From Mortierella sp. BCC40632 (Eukaryota; Mortierellomycota; Mortierellomycetes; Mortierellales; Mortierellaceae): a stretch of 64,000 bases of DNA. Below, piece after piece: positions 50,615 to 62,555 of the stretch. The notes beneath the pieces were generated by a model. It had not been told where the DNA came from and searched no databases. It saw only the letters and a list, made by a program, of their open reading frames with translations. The stretch covers positions 1,100,501 to 1,164,500 of the forward strand of contig WAEK01000013.1 in assembly GCA_011634665.1 (NCBI GenBank). Reading direction: 5' to 3'. The translations under genes and the position numbers were made by a program. Each line of letters begins with the position of its first letter. Position 1 is the stretch's first letter.

Positions 50615-52462
50615 ATGGCATCAATCAACATTCAGGATTTGAGCGAGGGCTCGGGTCAGATCTCTGTCCCTTTACCTACCCACGAGTCATCACCACACCC
50701 ACAGCCTCAAATCATCTATATCAATACTCTCCCGCCTTCTGAGCGTTATGACCCATCATCATCACCCTCGTCAAAGCACCCACAGCCAGGCCCTTCTGCT
50801 TTCCCCTCAAGTCCCAAAGCATCTCCTTCCTCAACAGAATCCATCCCATCAACGTCTAAAACTTCTGGAACAGAGGACACAAAGGCTCCAGGACTTATTC
50901 AGTCTATAATGGATTCAAACCCTTACTTTTCGGCAGGCTTTGGTCTAATGGCCCTTGGCGCAGGATTGACCCTCCTCCGCAAAGGCGCCGTCTCTGGTGC
51001 CAGTCTTATGCGTCGACAGTTGCTCGTCACGCTCGAGATCCCTAGCAAGGACAAATCTTATTTATGGTTCCTTCACTGGATGTCCGCTCAGTCAAGGGCT
51101 GCCGCTTCATTGACATCTTCGGCCTCTGCAACCGCAAAACCCCTCGCTACTTCTTCACCCAACAACTCCTCGCCCAACAAAAGTGGGATTATCAAGCGTT
51201 GGACAGATCAGTTGACGAATAAGTTTGGTCGTAGGTCCCAGTTCCTCGCCGTCCAGACAGAGTTCAAACAGCATGACAACGGATCCGTATCAACCCGCTT
51301 CAACCTCGTCCCTGGTAATGGAAAACATTTGATCCGATACCACGGAGCATGGATCCAGGTTGAACGAACACGCGATGCAAAGATGATGGATCTCTCAACA
51401 GGATCGCCGTGGGAGACAGTTACTCTGACGACACTCTCCCGCGACCGTCATGTCTTTACGGAGCTACTTCAGGAGGCACAAAGGATGGCTTTGGCGAGCC
51501 AAGAAGGGAAAACTGTAATCTATACAAGCTGGGGGCCAGAATGGAGGCCATTTGGTCCGCCAAGGAAGAGAAGATTACTTTCATCTGTGATCTTAGATAA
51601 TGGAATCGGGGAGAGAATCGTCGGTGACGTTCAAGAGTTTATCAAGAACGAGAAGTGGTATGCCGACAGAGGTATGAGACTCTTTCTGTTGCAGAGGAGA
51701 AAATAATAATGATAATTGGAGCGTAAAAAAAAACTTGAGAGTATCTAATCAAAGACTTTTTTTTTTTTTTTCAAATAGGAATTCCTTATCGTCGCGGATA
51801 CTTGCTCTATGGCCCACCTGGAAGCGGAAAGACCAGTTTTATTCAGGCACTAGCGGGTGAACTGGAGTATAACATTTGTATCCTGAACCTCAGTGAGAGA
51901 GGATTGACCAATGATAGGTTGAACCATCTCTTAACAAACCTTCCCGACCGGAGTATCATGTTGCTCGAGGATATTGATGCCGCGTTTGCTAAGCGTGAGA
52001 AGACGCAGGAAGGGTGAGTGAGCTCAGGAAGCTTTTTTTTTTGCTATCCCCTGGAAAGTTCCACCTCTAACTCTCTCTCTATTCTGGTATTGCTTGAAAC
52101 GAAAACATAGCTTCCAATCGATGGTGACATTTAGTGGACTGCTTAATGCTTTGGACGGTGTGGCCTCGTCCGAAGGCCGGATTATTTTCATGACAACCAA
52201 CCATGTCGAGGTCTTGGACCCAGCATTGATTCGACCGGGTCGAGTCGATCTCCGAGAGTATGTCGGAGATGCATCACCCTTGCAAATCCGAAAGATGTTT
52301 TTGCGATTTTATGAGGGTCAGGACCAGTTGGCGGATCAATTTGTAAAGGCCCTGGAGAACCAGAAAGTGAGCACAGCAGCTCTGCAAGGACATTTTGTTC
52401 ACTTCAAGGACCGATCTCAGGACGCGTTAGATAACGTATCTTATCTTCAATCGAAGAACTAG
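50615..52462 (+). CDS. BCS1: BCS1-type mitochondrial AAA ATPase
   Basis: Three exons (50615-51671, 51779-52013, 52111-52462) join in phase to 547 residues. A Ser/Pro-rich N-terminal stretch precedes one membrane segment ([13 protein letters not shown]). The BCS1-specific domain follows ([20 protein letters not shown] and [16 protein letters not shown]), then the AAA module. Walker A is [12 protein letters not shown] (about residue 365), Walker B is [12 protein letters not shown], then [14 protein letters not shown] and [19 protein letters not shown] with the arginine finger. BCS1 sits in the inner mitochondrial membrane and inserts the Rieske iron-sulfur protein into complex III. The N-terminus before the membrane segment is about 110 residues, longer than the roughly 45 of yeast Bcs1, so the protein may be a BCS1 paralogue rather than the direct orthologue. 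Confidence 0.9.
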
Positions 52463-52726
52463 CTCTGCTGAGAGAGATAGACAGATAGAGAAAGAAAGAG
52501 AGAAAGAAAGAAAGAGAGTGAGTGAGTGAGCGAGAGAGAGAAACCCATCCATCCCAAGACTAGGGGCTGTTGCACTGAGGATTAAAAGTCGCGCTGCGAA
52601 AAAAAAAAAAAAGATCAGTTGGGGGCTGAGAGAACAGGGGTTTCTGTGCTACGACATGTGTCGCCCACTTTCATTCCCAGATTTTACATCCCTACTTCTT
52701 TCCAATCACTCCATCTCAAGTTGACA

Positions 52727-53470
52727 ATGGCAACCACCGCACCAGCCGACAAACCCTCCACTCTTCCAGTGTCTGACATTGAGGAGCGCGATGGTTTTGT
52801 AGAGTACTGCAAGTTCCGTTCCTGTGAGCGATTGGATGTAGAGCGCATCGATGGTAATTTTGTTACCTGGAGACTTCAAAGGCATTGTCTGGTCTGCATG
52901 GCGCCGGCTAATTCAATGGATGCTATCATGGTTAAGATCAAACAAAAAAAAAAGTATCTTCTCCTTAGTGTGTTTGTATTTACGAGAGGACTGAAATTCT
53001 AATCCAACATAGAGCTTGAAGAAGGAGACTTGAATACCATGCGAGTCATCGCTATCGAGTCCAAGTTGGAGTGGCGCGAGTTCACTGACGAGATGAAAAT
53101 GGTAGAGTTGTATTGAAGCTTTTGCGTTTTGTGTATGTATTTCTCTTTTTTCTTTACAATGAAGGAAATAGCAAAGGGGCTCACTTATCCTCTTTCCTAT
53201 TGCTGTCTATTCCGTATGGGACGCGTCAAATAGTTTTGGGTAGACCGTTCATCGATCAAGAAGACTCTCAACAGTGAGTTAATGGCTATAGCCTTCTTTC
53301 TTTCTTTCTTCCTTTCTTTCTGTTCTGAGGTCCTTTTAGGGTAGATACTAAATCCATGCGTGATTTCTTTCTCCCTGATTTGTTTAGCTTGGAACACCTT
53401 TTTGAAGGACAAGAACCTTAGCATTCCGTCGGTGCATCCTCCCGAGTCATCTGCTACCACATCAAAATAG
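52727..53470 (+). CDS. Small hypothetical protein (112 residues, four exons)
   Basis: I do not recognise this protein. The support is structural. Four exons (52727-52853, 53013-53101, 53234-53273, 53388-53470) have good GT..AG sites and join in phase into one frame from MATTAPADKP to SVHPPESSATTSK. The product is hydrophilic and acidic in the middle (ELEEGDLNTMRVIAIESKLE), with aromatic segments EWREFTDEMKMFWVD and TWNTFLKDK. There is no signal peptide or membrane span. Alternative readings that retain intron 1 stop early. It lies tail to tail with MSH1, 164 bp away. Confidence 0.6.
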
Positions 53471-53634
53471 CCATACAATACTGTTACCAACGCCCTGGCT
53501 GCTAATTAGTGCTTGCCTGAAATAAACGTCTGGAAAAGCACCAAATAGGACCCTCCCTCCCCTTTTAGATCATTAGACTTTTTTTTTGACACTGTGGTCA
53601 GTTTTAGATGTGAAAAGATATGCATTTACTGAAC

Positions 53635-56600
53635 TCAGGCATCTTTTCCTTGGAGTGCTTCGAGAACTTTGGTTGATACGTCAATCGCACTCTGAGGCAT
53701 TCCTGCCAATCTGGCGACGTGGATACCGTGGGACTGTCTACACACTCCAGGAATAACATGGTGCATGTATGTAAACACCCCGTCCTAACAAGTAACAACA
53801 AAGATTGAATAATTGAGTTAATGTCCATCGCTGGGTTTTCAGGCAATGCATCCTACGACAAAACTACATACGCTCTGTTGTTCGATCGTGGTCTGGTAAC
53901 ATTTAACATTCTTCAAAGGCTCCTTTCCTTTCCATGCCTTCAGGACACCTGTTCGAACAAAAGTATCCTCTGTTTGAACCGAGTTGCTCATCCCATGAGC
54001 TCTCAACGCTGGGGAACGAGCTGTAACAGAAAGACTCTGGGAGAATTCACCTGGGATAGCTCCAACCATATCTGCCAGTTCGTGGTAATGGGTTGCGAAT
54101 AGTGTACGGCATTTGTTGATATGGTAGAGGTGGTGGAGAGTTGCATAGGCGATCGCACATCCATCTAAGGTTGCTGTTCCACGGCCAACCTCATCCATAA
54201 TCACAAGCGAGCGCTCGGTCGCATGCTGAAGGATAGATGCTGTCTCAATCATCTCGACCATGAATGTCGACTGAGAATTAGCCAGGTTATCGGTCGATCC
54301 AAGCTATAGCAAAGGAAATAAGCTATCAATTGGGTGTCCCATACTTTTAAAACGAGGAAAGCTTCAATGGGTAGTTAACGTACTCGGCTGAATAATTTGT
54401 CGACGAGACCAAGATTTGCAGCGAAGGCTGGGACAAAGCAGCCCACTTGCGCCATGATGGTGATGATGGCGTTCTGTCGTAAGAAAGTACTCTTCCCGCC
54501 CATATTTGGTCTAGTGTAAGTGAATAAAATATCCAGACTCGTCAGCCTAAAAAAACCAAATAGTGCCGAAAGATGGAGCAATTATCCACTCAACTCCTTA
54601 ACCAGAATACTTGTGTTACCCAGTCAAGAGCCAGATTTGCTCATCTTGTCCAACTGTGCAACTATTTTCCATGAACTGCCGACCCTCTGACTGAAGTGCC
54701 AGTTCGACAACTGGGTGTCGACCATTGATTACGTCCGACTTAAGGCTATGAATTGGGTACAAGAAAACAGGTCAAAAGCGAGCTACACCATCAAGACAGG
54801 ATTCCACACCAACAAAGATTTTTAATTTTCTTATATTCATACCTTTGGTTTAGTGTCGGGCGGACATATCGGTGCTCGATCGTGAGATTTGCAAAAGCGA
54901 GAAGAACATCTAGCTCTGCAATATAGCGACAATTTTGAATAATGGCCGCACTTTCTTCCAGAATCTGAATAGCAGAAAGGCAAAGGCAATACGTACTTTT
55001 TTTTTTTTTATGGAGATATGCATGCATTTAGAAATCGTTGAGTTGACATACGTCCGACCGAGTAGCTTGGAGAATACTCTTTTCCTCGAGTATAATGTCG
55101 GACTCCATTCTCTCGATCGATTCCATTAACCGTGTGAGAGACTAAGAGATGAGGAGCCGAAAAGTTGTCAGATACCAAAAAGTGATATCTTAACAGAGTT
55201 AATACTCTTGAATACATGAAAGGTCTCAAAGGGATTCAGTGACTTACAGGAACTTGATAGCGTATCTTAGTACGCCTCTGATCAGAATGGGATATATCTA
55301 CGACTTGATCTTCCAAAAGTGTACGCAGTCGTTCAGCGGCCACCGTACTGCGAAGCTCTACTACATGACGGTATCCAAACGAAGATTTGATCTCAAAAGG
55401 TTTGGTGCCTCCAAGATAGGTTGTCCATTGATCCAACAATTCTTTCTTCTGATGCTTGAGTTCACGTAGTTTGATATGAAGGTCGTTCAAGTGGGGGCTC
55501 ACTCTAAAACAGTGTATGGTCAGAATTGGGCGAATTTATGGCAGTATCTCCTGAACAAGTGCTCTATTAATCATTGGTCAACATACCCCTGGTTAATGAA
55601 TCCATATTCCTGACTACTTTCCGTGTTGTCGTCCACAACATTGCGGATCAATTCACAGATATGTTCCAACCCCTCAAGGTTGGTCGCGACATTCTTGGCT
55701 ATCTCTGGGACTTTGCTATCCTGGGTTTCAAGCGAACCTATCAGTCCAATCTTGGTAAGCATGCATCCTTTGATGAATTGTTGTGCCTCAAGCGTGAGTT
55801 TGATCGAGATAAGATCTTGAGGGTCAATCAATCCAAGCGAAAGTTTCTGGACAGCTCTCTGAGCATCTCTGCATGCTTTCAGATAGCCCTCAAGGTCATT
55901 AATGAGGTGACTATCCTCTGTCAAGAATTTCACCATGTCTAGGCGATTGTTGATTTTTTCACTGTTCGTCAACGGTGATGCTAGTGAATCAAAATGGTGA
56001 ACCAAGGATTAGTTTTAACTATCTCAAAGTTGTTGTTCAGCCCCAAAGAAAGTTCACATACTAAGCCAGTCAGCAAGCAGTCTCGACCCTGCTCTCGTCT
56101 TTGTCTTGTCAAGGTGAAATAGTAGACTTCCTGTTTTCGAGGAATCACGTAGAGTCCTCACAAGCTCTAGTGCCTCAATCGTATTCTTGTCAATCTTCAC
56201 GGTCGAGCTATCTTGCCATTCAATCGGTTGTTGAACGACTGGTCGTCTCCCCATCTGTGTATGGTTGACATATCGCAGGACCGCCAGGCATGCTGACTGC
56301 TCACGGTTTGTGAAAAGTTCAAGATGTTGCGGATCAAAACTAAAGAAGGTCTCCGAGTCCTTTAAGATCGGGTTCTCTTTAAGCATAGCCATCTGGGCTG
56401 CTGATCTCATATCCTCGTAGCTAACCAAAAAGGTTCCAGCCGATTGAATGACCTGTAAGACAGGATGATCAGGCTCTGTTTTAAGATTAGAATTCAAGAT
56501 GATCTCTCTTGGTCGAATTCTTGCCAGATCGTTGGGAAAGCTGTCATATGTTGTCTCCTGAGTGAAGAAGTCTCCAGTCGAGAGATCGAGCCAAGACAGA

Positions 56601-57611
56601 CCAAGGAAGTGACTCGATTTATCACTAGCCACAGCCAAGAGCCAGTTGTTTTCTGTCTGATCCAAAAACTGCTCGTCAATAAGGGTTCCTGGGGTAATGA
56701 TTCGATGAACTGATCTTTGAAATGTTCGACTGTTTCCTCGGGCCCTGTCTTGAAACTGTTCGCAAAGAGCGACTTTCAAGCTGTGCCTCCCAACGAGTGT
56801 CTCCAGGTGACGATCCAACTGACGGATAGGGAATCCAGTGAACGGAATGCTTTCGCCACCAAATGATTTTGTCGCGATCTTGAGACCCAAAAGGTGGCCA
56901 TACTCAACTGCATTATAGTCATATAGCTAAGTCGGTAGAGAGAAAGCGTTGCTATTTCTGTTAATTCAAATTCATATTGAGATACTGCTAGGTACGGTTA
57001 TGCTATGATAGTACCTCATAGAACTCTCCAACTCGGATAAGAAGGACACAGTCAGGATGTGCTGCTTCTAACTCGAGGATTTGTTTCCTCAACGGCGTCG
57101 TCTTTTTCTTAGCTGCTGAGCCTGGTTTAGACAAGTCTGGTGTCGACGCATTAGGCAGTTCCTGTTCTTTTGATATTTCCTCTTGTGGTTCTGGAGGACT
57201 GTTCGAAAGTACTGCCGGATTGGGGTTGATGCTTTGTAGATCATCCAAAGTCAGTACCGAGTGTTTTGGCTTTTGCTTCGATACTCGCGCCTTTTTCAAT
57301 AGAGGTTCCTCAAATACTTGAGGTATCGTTTGAGAAGAAAGAGACTTGCTCTTGCGAACAGGGGCTGGAGAGTGAAGGGTTGCTTCGCACTGGAAAGTAC
57401 GTATCGACCCTATTTTAGTGGCAAATGGGGTCAACAGTCGGCTTTTAGCTGGCCAAGAGTCTCCAAGGGGCACGAGGTGACGCCAAGCTTGAAATTGAAG
57501 ACACTGGTGTTTGGGATTCAAAGATGGATGCGCACATGCAATGATCCTAAGAGCACTCCTGGTGCTATTATGCGAAGAACGTTGCATGGTGAATGGCATA
57601 ACGGTACTCAT
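53635..57611 (-). CDS. MSH1: Mitochondrial MutS homologue MSH1
   Basis: Ten exons (57611-57015, 56926-56062, 55980-55587, 55503-55248, 55141-55052, 54964-54843, 54745-54620, 54510-54384, 54303-53872, 53784-53635) join in phase to about 1,052 residues. The N-terminus is basic and Ser-rich without early acidic residues ([15 protein letters not shown]), as in a mitochondrial presequence. ATG at 57611 is chosen; others lie at 57599 and 57587. MutS domain I has [12 protein letters not shown], where the Phe and Glu of FYE contact mismatches in MutS, and [12 protein letters not shown]. Connector, lever and clamp regions follow. The ATPase has [12 protein letters not shown] (Walker A), [23 protein letters not shown] (Walker B/D loop) and LFATHYHEL, and ends in a region with [15 protein letters not shown]1 guards mitochondrial DNA. 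Exon 9 encodes an extra Ser/Thr-rich stretch after the ATPase His. Confidence 0.93.
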
Positions 57612-57745
57612 GGGTGCAGTGAACAATCGCGTTTCTTCAACTTCAACTTCAGGGATTCTCAGGGCAGTCACTCATACTCAAGTATTTTATTTTTCAAAAG
57701 CCTTGTGATTCCTTCTCTCGCTTCTCATCTCCCTTGACCTTCACC
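57612..57745. promoter_or_regulatory. 134-bp divergent promoter region of MSH1 and guanylate kinase
   Basis: Only 134 bp separate the two start codons, so both genes must share a compact bidirectional promoter or have overlapping 5' leaders. The guanylate kinase ATG has a strong CACCATG context. No TATA box is visible. Confidence 0.6.
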
Positions 57746-58851
57746 ATGTCTTCAGGTGCGAAATTAGCGCTCAGGATCAATATGTGGCCATCAGTGTATG
57801 GCGCTCAACGGGGGTTGATGACAGTCAGGAACGGTCCGCGAACCAACTGTTGCGCTTTTTTTTTAGAAAAAAAAAAAAAAAAAAACAAAGCAAGCAAAAT
57901 ATTCTAGTACATCACTTGCTAACTTTGCGTGCTGTTTATGTCGGCTAAACCCTCTTAGCTTCTACAAGACCTATTGTCATCTCTGGACCTTCGGGGGCTG
58001 GCAAATCGACCTTCTTGAAGCGTCTTTTTGCCGAGTATCCTGACAAATTTGGATTCAGTGTCTCTCGTAAGTGACAAATGCTGGCCATGAGCTGGCCACA
58101 ATCAGGATCCGCGCTTCCTCATTGCAGACAATCCTTGGTATACTGAATAGCTTTTAATACTATTTAGATACCACTCGCACCCCCTCGTGCTGGTGAGGCT
58201 CATGGTATCGATTACAACTTTGTGACCCGTGAGGAGTTCTTGGAAGGCGTTTCTCGTAAGGAGTTTGTTGAGCATGCCGAGTTCTCGAAGAACCTATATG
58301 GAACCACAATCCAGGCTGTCAAGAGTGTCAGTGACCAGGGAAAGATCTGCATCTTGGACATTGATATGCAGGTATTGTTTTTGTTCATCTAGTTGCTCTA
58401 TTTTTGGTCGTCGCCTAGCTCATCTGGACTCTAGATACTGACATACGATACTCACCAATGCTTCGTCAAATACCATTCTCAATCCTAAACAGGGAGTGAA
58501 GCAGGTCAAAGAGACCAGCCTCAACCCTCACTACTTGTCTGTCCAGCCTCCATCAGTTGAGGAGCTCGAGAAGCGACTTCGTGCTCGTGGCACAGAGAAG
58601 GAAGAGCAGATCCAGAATCGTCTTGCAGCAGCTGCTGGTGAACTCGAGTACGCCAACCAAGAGGGAGCCTTTGATGAGATCATTGTTAACGATGACCTTG
58701 AAGTAGCCTATGCCAAGTTCAAGGCATTCATTGACAGAGGTTAGTGTTCACTTTACCTTGTCTTGTCCACCCTAAGTCTTACTATCGCAGGCTAATTTTT
58801 TTTTCTTTAAATCGTTTTATCATTTTATTTTTTAACCTAGTTTCCGCTTGA
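57746..58851 (+). CDS. GUK1: Guanylate kinase (apparent +1 frameshift in exon 3)
   Basis: Five exons (57746-57755, 57959-58066, 58168-58371, 58493-58739, 58841-58851) would give 192 residues. The P-loop is [18 protein letters not shown]. The GMP-binding part has HTTRTP, then [12 protein letters not shown] and [16 protein letters not shown], then [10 protein letters not shown]. The lid and C-terminus have [16 protein letters not shown]. The enzyme makes GDP from GMP and ATP and is essential. Exon 3 is one base too long. After HTTRTP the frame changes, and the conserved continuation PRAGE is read only if one C of the C5 run at 58180-58184 is ignored. The rest is well conserved, so a sequencing or assembly error in a homopolymer is the likeliest cause. 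The last exon carries only VSA and the stop. Confidence 0.9.
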
Positions 58852-61800
58852 AGATCATGACATCCCTTGCTCCTCCCCAAAGTCATTTGGTTCTCAAAGT
58901 ACTCATTAAAGAAATCTAGCATCTTCCACTTTTATATATATATATATATTTGACCTTTATTGCAACCCCTCTCCCTGCTTTCTGATGCATACCTGCCTCT
59001 CATTGTCGCCTCTTGCCCTCTTGTATGATGGAACAAAAGCGGACAAAACCTTGGGTCAAGATTTTATTAGGGATATTCTCACAGGTCAGTCGTTTGATAG
59101 TAAAGTTCGGCGCGTTAAGTTTGCAGGACACCGCGTCCATGTTGAGCTACTGGTTTTTAACTACTCGAGTTGGCAATGGTTGATGACAGTGGTTTGTAAG
59201 TGTAGGAAAACTCCGTATTCAACCTAGTGATGGGCTCCTTGGATCCCAAGATATATGGTACCAGTATGGGGATGTATTGTGGCTCTCAGATAGGTGGCTG
59301 TCGAGACATCCCCACTTGGGCGGCGAGGTTTAAGCAAGTCTCGGCTGTAAAATGAATAGGAATTGTATGCTCAATGCCTCAAAGTGGCCACAACCCCTCG
59401 GCCCACCCAATGAATAAAATTAGGAAGGTGGATGGTTCACATTCCTCTTCCCTAGTCCTATGAGAGGCTATTTTCTTTCCAACAGGATTTTGCCTGGCAC
59501 AGACCTTGGGGCTATGGTCCGGAGACATGGCCAATGGACTAGTTTGGTATCGCTCTGGACTGCCTTGTACGCCGGAAGGGTGGAGAAGCATCTGCCTATG
59601 GCAGGCTACACAGGGTGAGAGAATGAGGTCAAGTTAGATGGGCGCTTGCGAGAAGAATGGCGCTCCGATGCCATTGTTTTGTCTTCTCAGACAGCCAATG
59701 GAGAGAGAATGGCCCCTACTTGGGGGAGGGAGAAAAAGAGAGAGCTGTGGGATGGATGGAAAAAAAAAAAAAAACAGGGTGAGCTTGATGATGCTCTCTT
59801 GTTTGTCTGTGTTTGTCCGTCCCTTCACATACTCTTTTTTTCCCTTTCTCTCTCACACACCCTCTCACTCTCTTTTCCTTCCTCCCTTCCCTTCCTCACT
59901 CCCTTCATCCTCGGGAGGACTTCCTTCCAAGCAATCACCCATTTATGCTTACCACTGCTCCATCAGCCATTGTCTTTGCATCCCTCTCTTCTTCTTCTTC
60001 TTGAAGCAATCTTAGACTTTCTCTTTGTCACCTCGCTTTGTTTAGTCACTCCATTCACCTGCGTTCCGTAGTGTTTGCCCTTTCATCTTGCTCCATCCAA
60101 CATCCACACTCTTTCATAGGTGAGTGTCCAGTCATTGCGACCATCATTCGGCTCTTCACTACCACTGCCACCGCCTCCACTATCACTTCACTTTTGTCTC
60201 CACCTTTCCTTCTGTCACCTTTCTCCCATCCGACCTACACCGGCCTACTCATTCCCGCGCTGCCTCCGATCATCCTTGACTTTTCATCCCTCGTCCACGA
60301 GGTAGCTTGATGTACATTCTACCGAATGGTCACCATCTTCATCACCTCCCTCGTCCCTAAATCCCTCTAAAATACATACATTCCAGATTTATACCCTTTT
60401 TGGCTTTGTTTTCGCTCGTGCTGTTCAGAAAAGACGCCAACCAACCGACCCTGCACCCACCAGCAGCGTTATCACTGAACGGATCTGTATGCAGCGCATG
60501 CTGTCTTTTAGCTCTTGCTCTCACTGCCTACTTTCTTGCTCTTTTTGTTTCTGCTCTCTCCCTCTCTTTCTCTTTCTCTCTTTCTCTCTCCCTCTCCCTC
60601 TCTCTCTCTCTCTCTCAACGGTCCATCTTTTGCAACGGTTAATCCGTTTGATCTCACTTTTTTTTTTTTTATTCAGGAACGATATTCTTTTTGTCGCGGC
60701 AGATCCCGCCCACTCCCAGTGTCCCTACGTCTCGACCGACTCTTCCCTGAGTGGGACACAGATCACACACCTCTTTATTCTGGCAGTGGTGTTGCATCTT
60801 GTCCTGCTCGTGTGTTGTTCGCGTTTTGTCCCGTGTGTTATTTATGGTTGTGGTTGTGGTGGTGGCGGCGGTGGTGGTTGTGGTTGTGGCTACAACTGGG
60901 CAGGTCAGAGCGAGGAACGTCGTCTTTCTTGTCTGCAGGGGAAAACCTTCCAGCGGATAACGGCTTGCGACGAGACGGGTGAGAGGGGATAGAGGGAGCC
61001 AGATATGCCTAGGACGATCGGAGCAGAGCTTTTTGTCCGTTTCGGCACCATGCATGTGTTGATATGGCATAAATCTCCCTTCTTCAGCTAACATTCAGTT
61101 GCGTGCGCACGTTGTTCCCCTATTTGTTACAGCGTCCTGCTGCTCTATGGGTCTTTTGTCCTTTTTTTTTTATATTTTTTTTTCTTCTTTTTTCTTTCTC
61201 ATCGACCCAAATCAACTCTGCTGTTCAACATCCCCCTCATCTCGGAGACCCTCAAAGTACTCTTTCCACTAGCTCAGATAACAACCCTGCTGTCTGATCA
61301 TTCTACTTCATCTCTTTCCATCTCAACTCTGTAAGCATTTCATTTCGCCCTTTTTTTACTCTTGCTCCTTTCAATTCCGCCCTCTAGTGAATGAGCTGCA
61401 CTATTCATATCCCACCACCTGTGCTTGATACATCCCCACCTTCGCAGCACCTTTGCGGCTCCGTTCACTCTGGCTGCTCGATGCGGCGAGCCCGTGTTGC
61501 TCTATCCTATCCTATCATTCCTGAAAGAGCTCTGGTCTGAGAATGTATCCGGCGAGTACCTCATAAGAAAACATCCGCTGCGGTCCAGTTCTCAGGCCAC
61601 CACCAATTACTCTGGAGGGCAACGGGATCATGGGTCGAGCAAACGAAGTGGAGCACAAGCAATTGAGATACCACCCCCCTTCCTAAGAGTACATCTCCCG
61701 ATCTTTACTTCTCTGACCGCTTCTCTGTGAGATCGCACCTTACCCTTTTGACTTGACCTTTCCTTTCCCGGTCTTTACCCGATTTCCTTCTCGAGTGTTT

Positions 61801-62555
61801 CGAACTTCTTCTCGAGACATAACCACTGTTGCTTCACTAATCGTCGCCCAGGCAGGCTGTTGTTGCTACGACCGGCAAGGAAGTGCCCATTCAATGGCCT
61901 TGCCGGACAGATGACTACTGACCGCTCTGTTCGACCTGTTCGCCGACCTCTTTTATCAAAAGGTGGAGCGTCCGGAATCTCTTCTATGTGGTCTCACGCA
62001 TACAAACAGACACTGCATCGCTTTTTTTTCCACTCCTCTCGTCCTCATCTGCAGGATAGAGAAATTAAACCAGCGTGCAGTGACAAAGTTGAGGACTGAC
62101 TACTTTCCTCTCCAGTCCTCCCTTCTCCGCACATCATAAGCTTCGTTTCTATGCAGCGCTTAATAGACACCGCTGCAATAAGCACAGATGTATTTAACCT
62201 CAGCCCAAATGCTTGTTGACACACCTTTTTTTTTTTTTTTGTTCTCTTTTTCTTGTAAACTCAAATAGTCCTTGCTCCTTGCCCAACTCGCCCACCCACC
62301 CACTTGCCGTCAACAGTAACAGCAGTCTTTGGGAGTACTACACCATAGCCCCGTCAATTTGAGTCCCTAAAACTTTTTGCCTAAAGCAACTACGACTGAA
62401 TCACTCCTGTCCAGTGAATCAAGGGATCAACGCAGTGCGAGGGGGAATCTTATCCCCACCAACGTATACCCCTATTATCACCATAATATTGCTTGGAGTT
62501 TTACCTATCCGCCGCCTTTCCCTTCCGGTCTCTTGTCTTTACACTACTAATAACA
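58852..62555. other. Long noncoding region, probably 5' leader/promoter of the kinase gene
   Basis: No gene is supported in 3.7 kb. The plus strand is strongly pyrimidine-rich from about 59830 to 62520, with a (TC)n tract at about 60556-60616 and (TA)n at 58936-58950. The open frames are low-complexity Ser/Leu/Phe products or, on the other strand, poly-Thr from a GGT/GTTGTG run near 60844-60890. The size and pyrimidine content suit a long, possibly intron-containing 5' untranslated region. This is inference. Confidence 0.5.

Noticed and set aside
60669..61094. Minus-strand frame encoding a poly-Thr stretch
   Set aside because: A product of a GGT/TGG-rich simple repeat; no real protein features.
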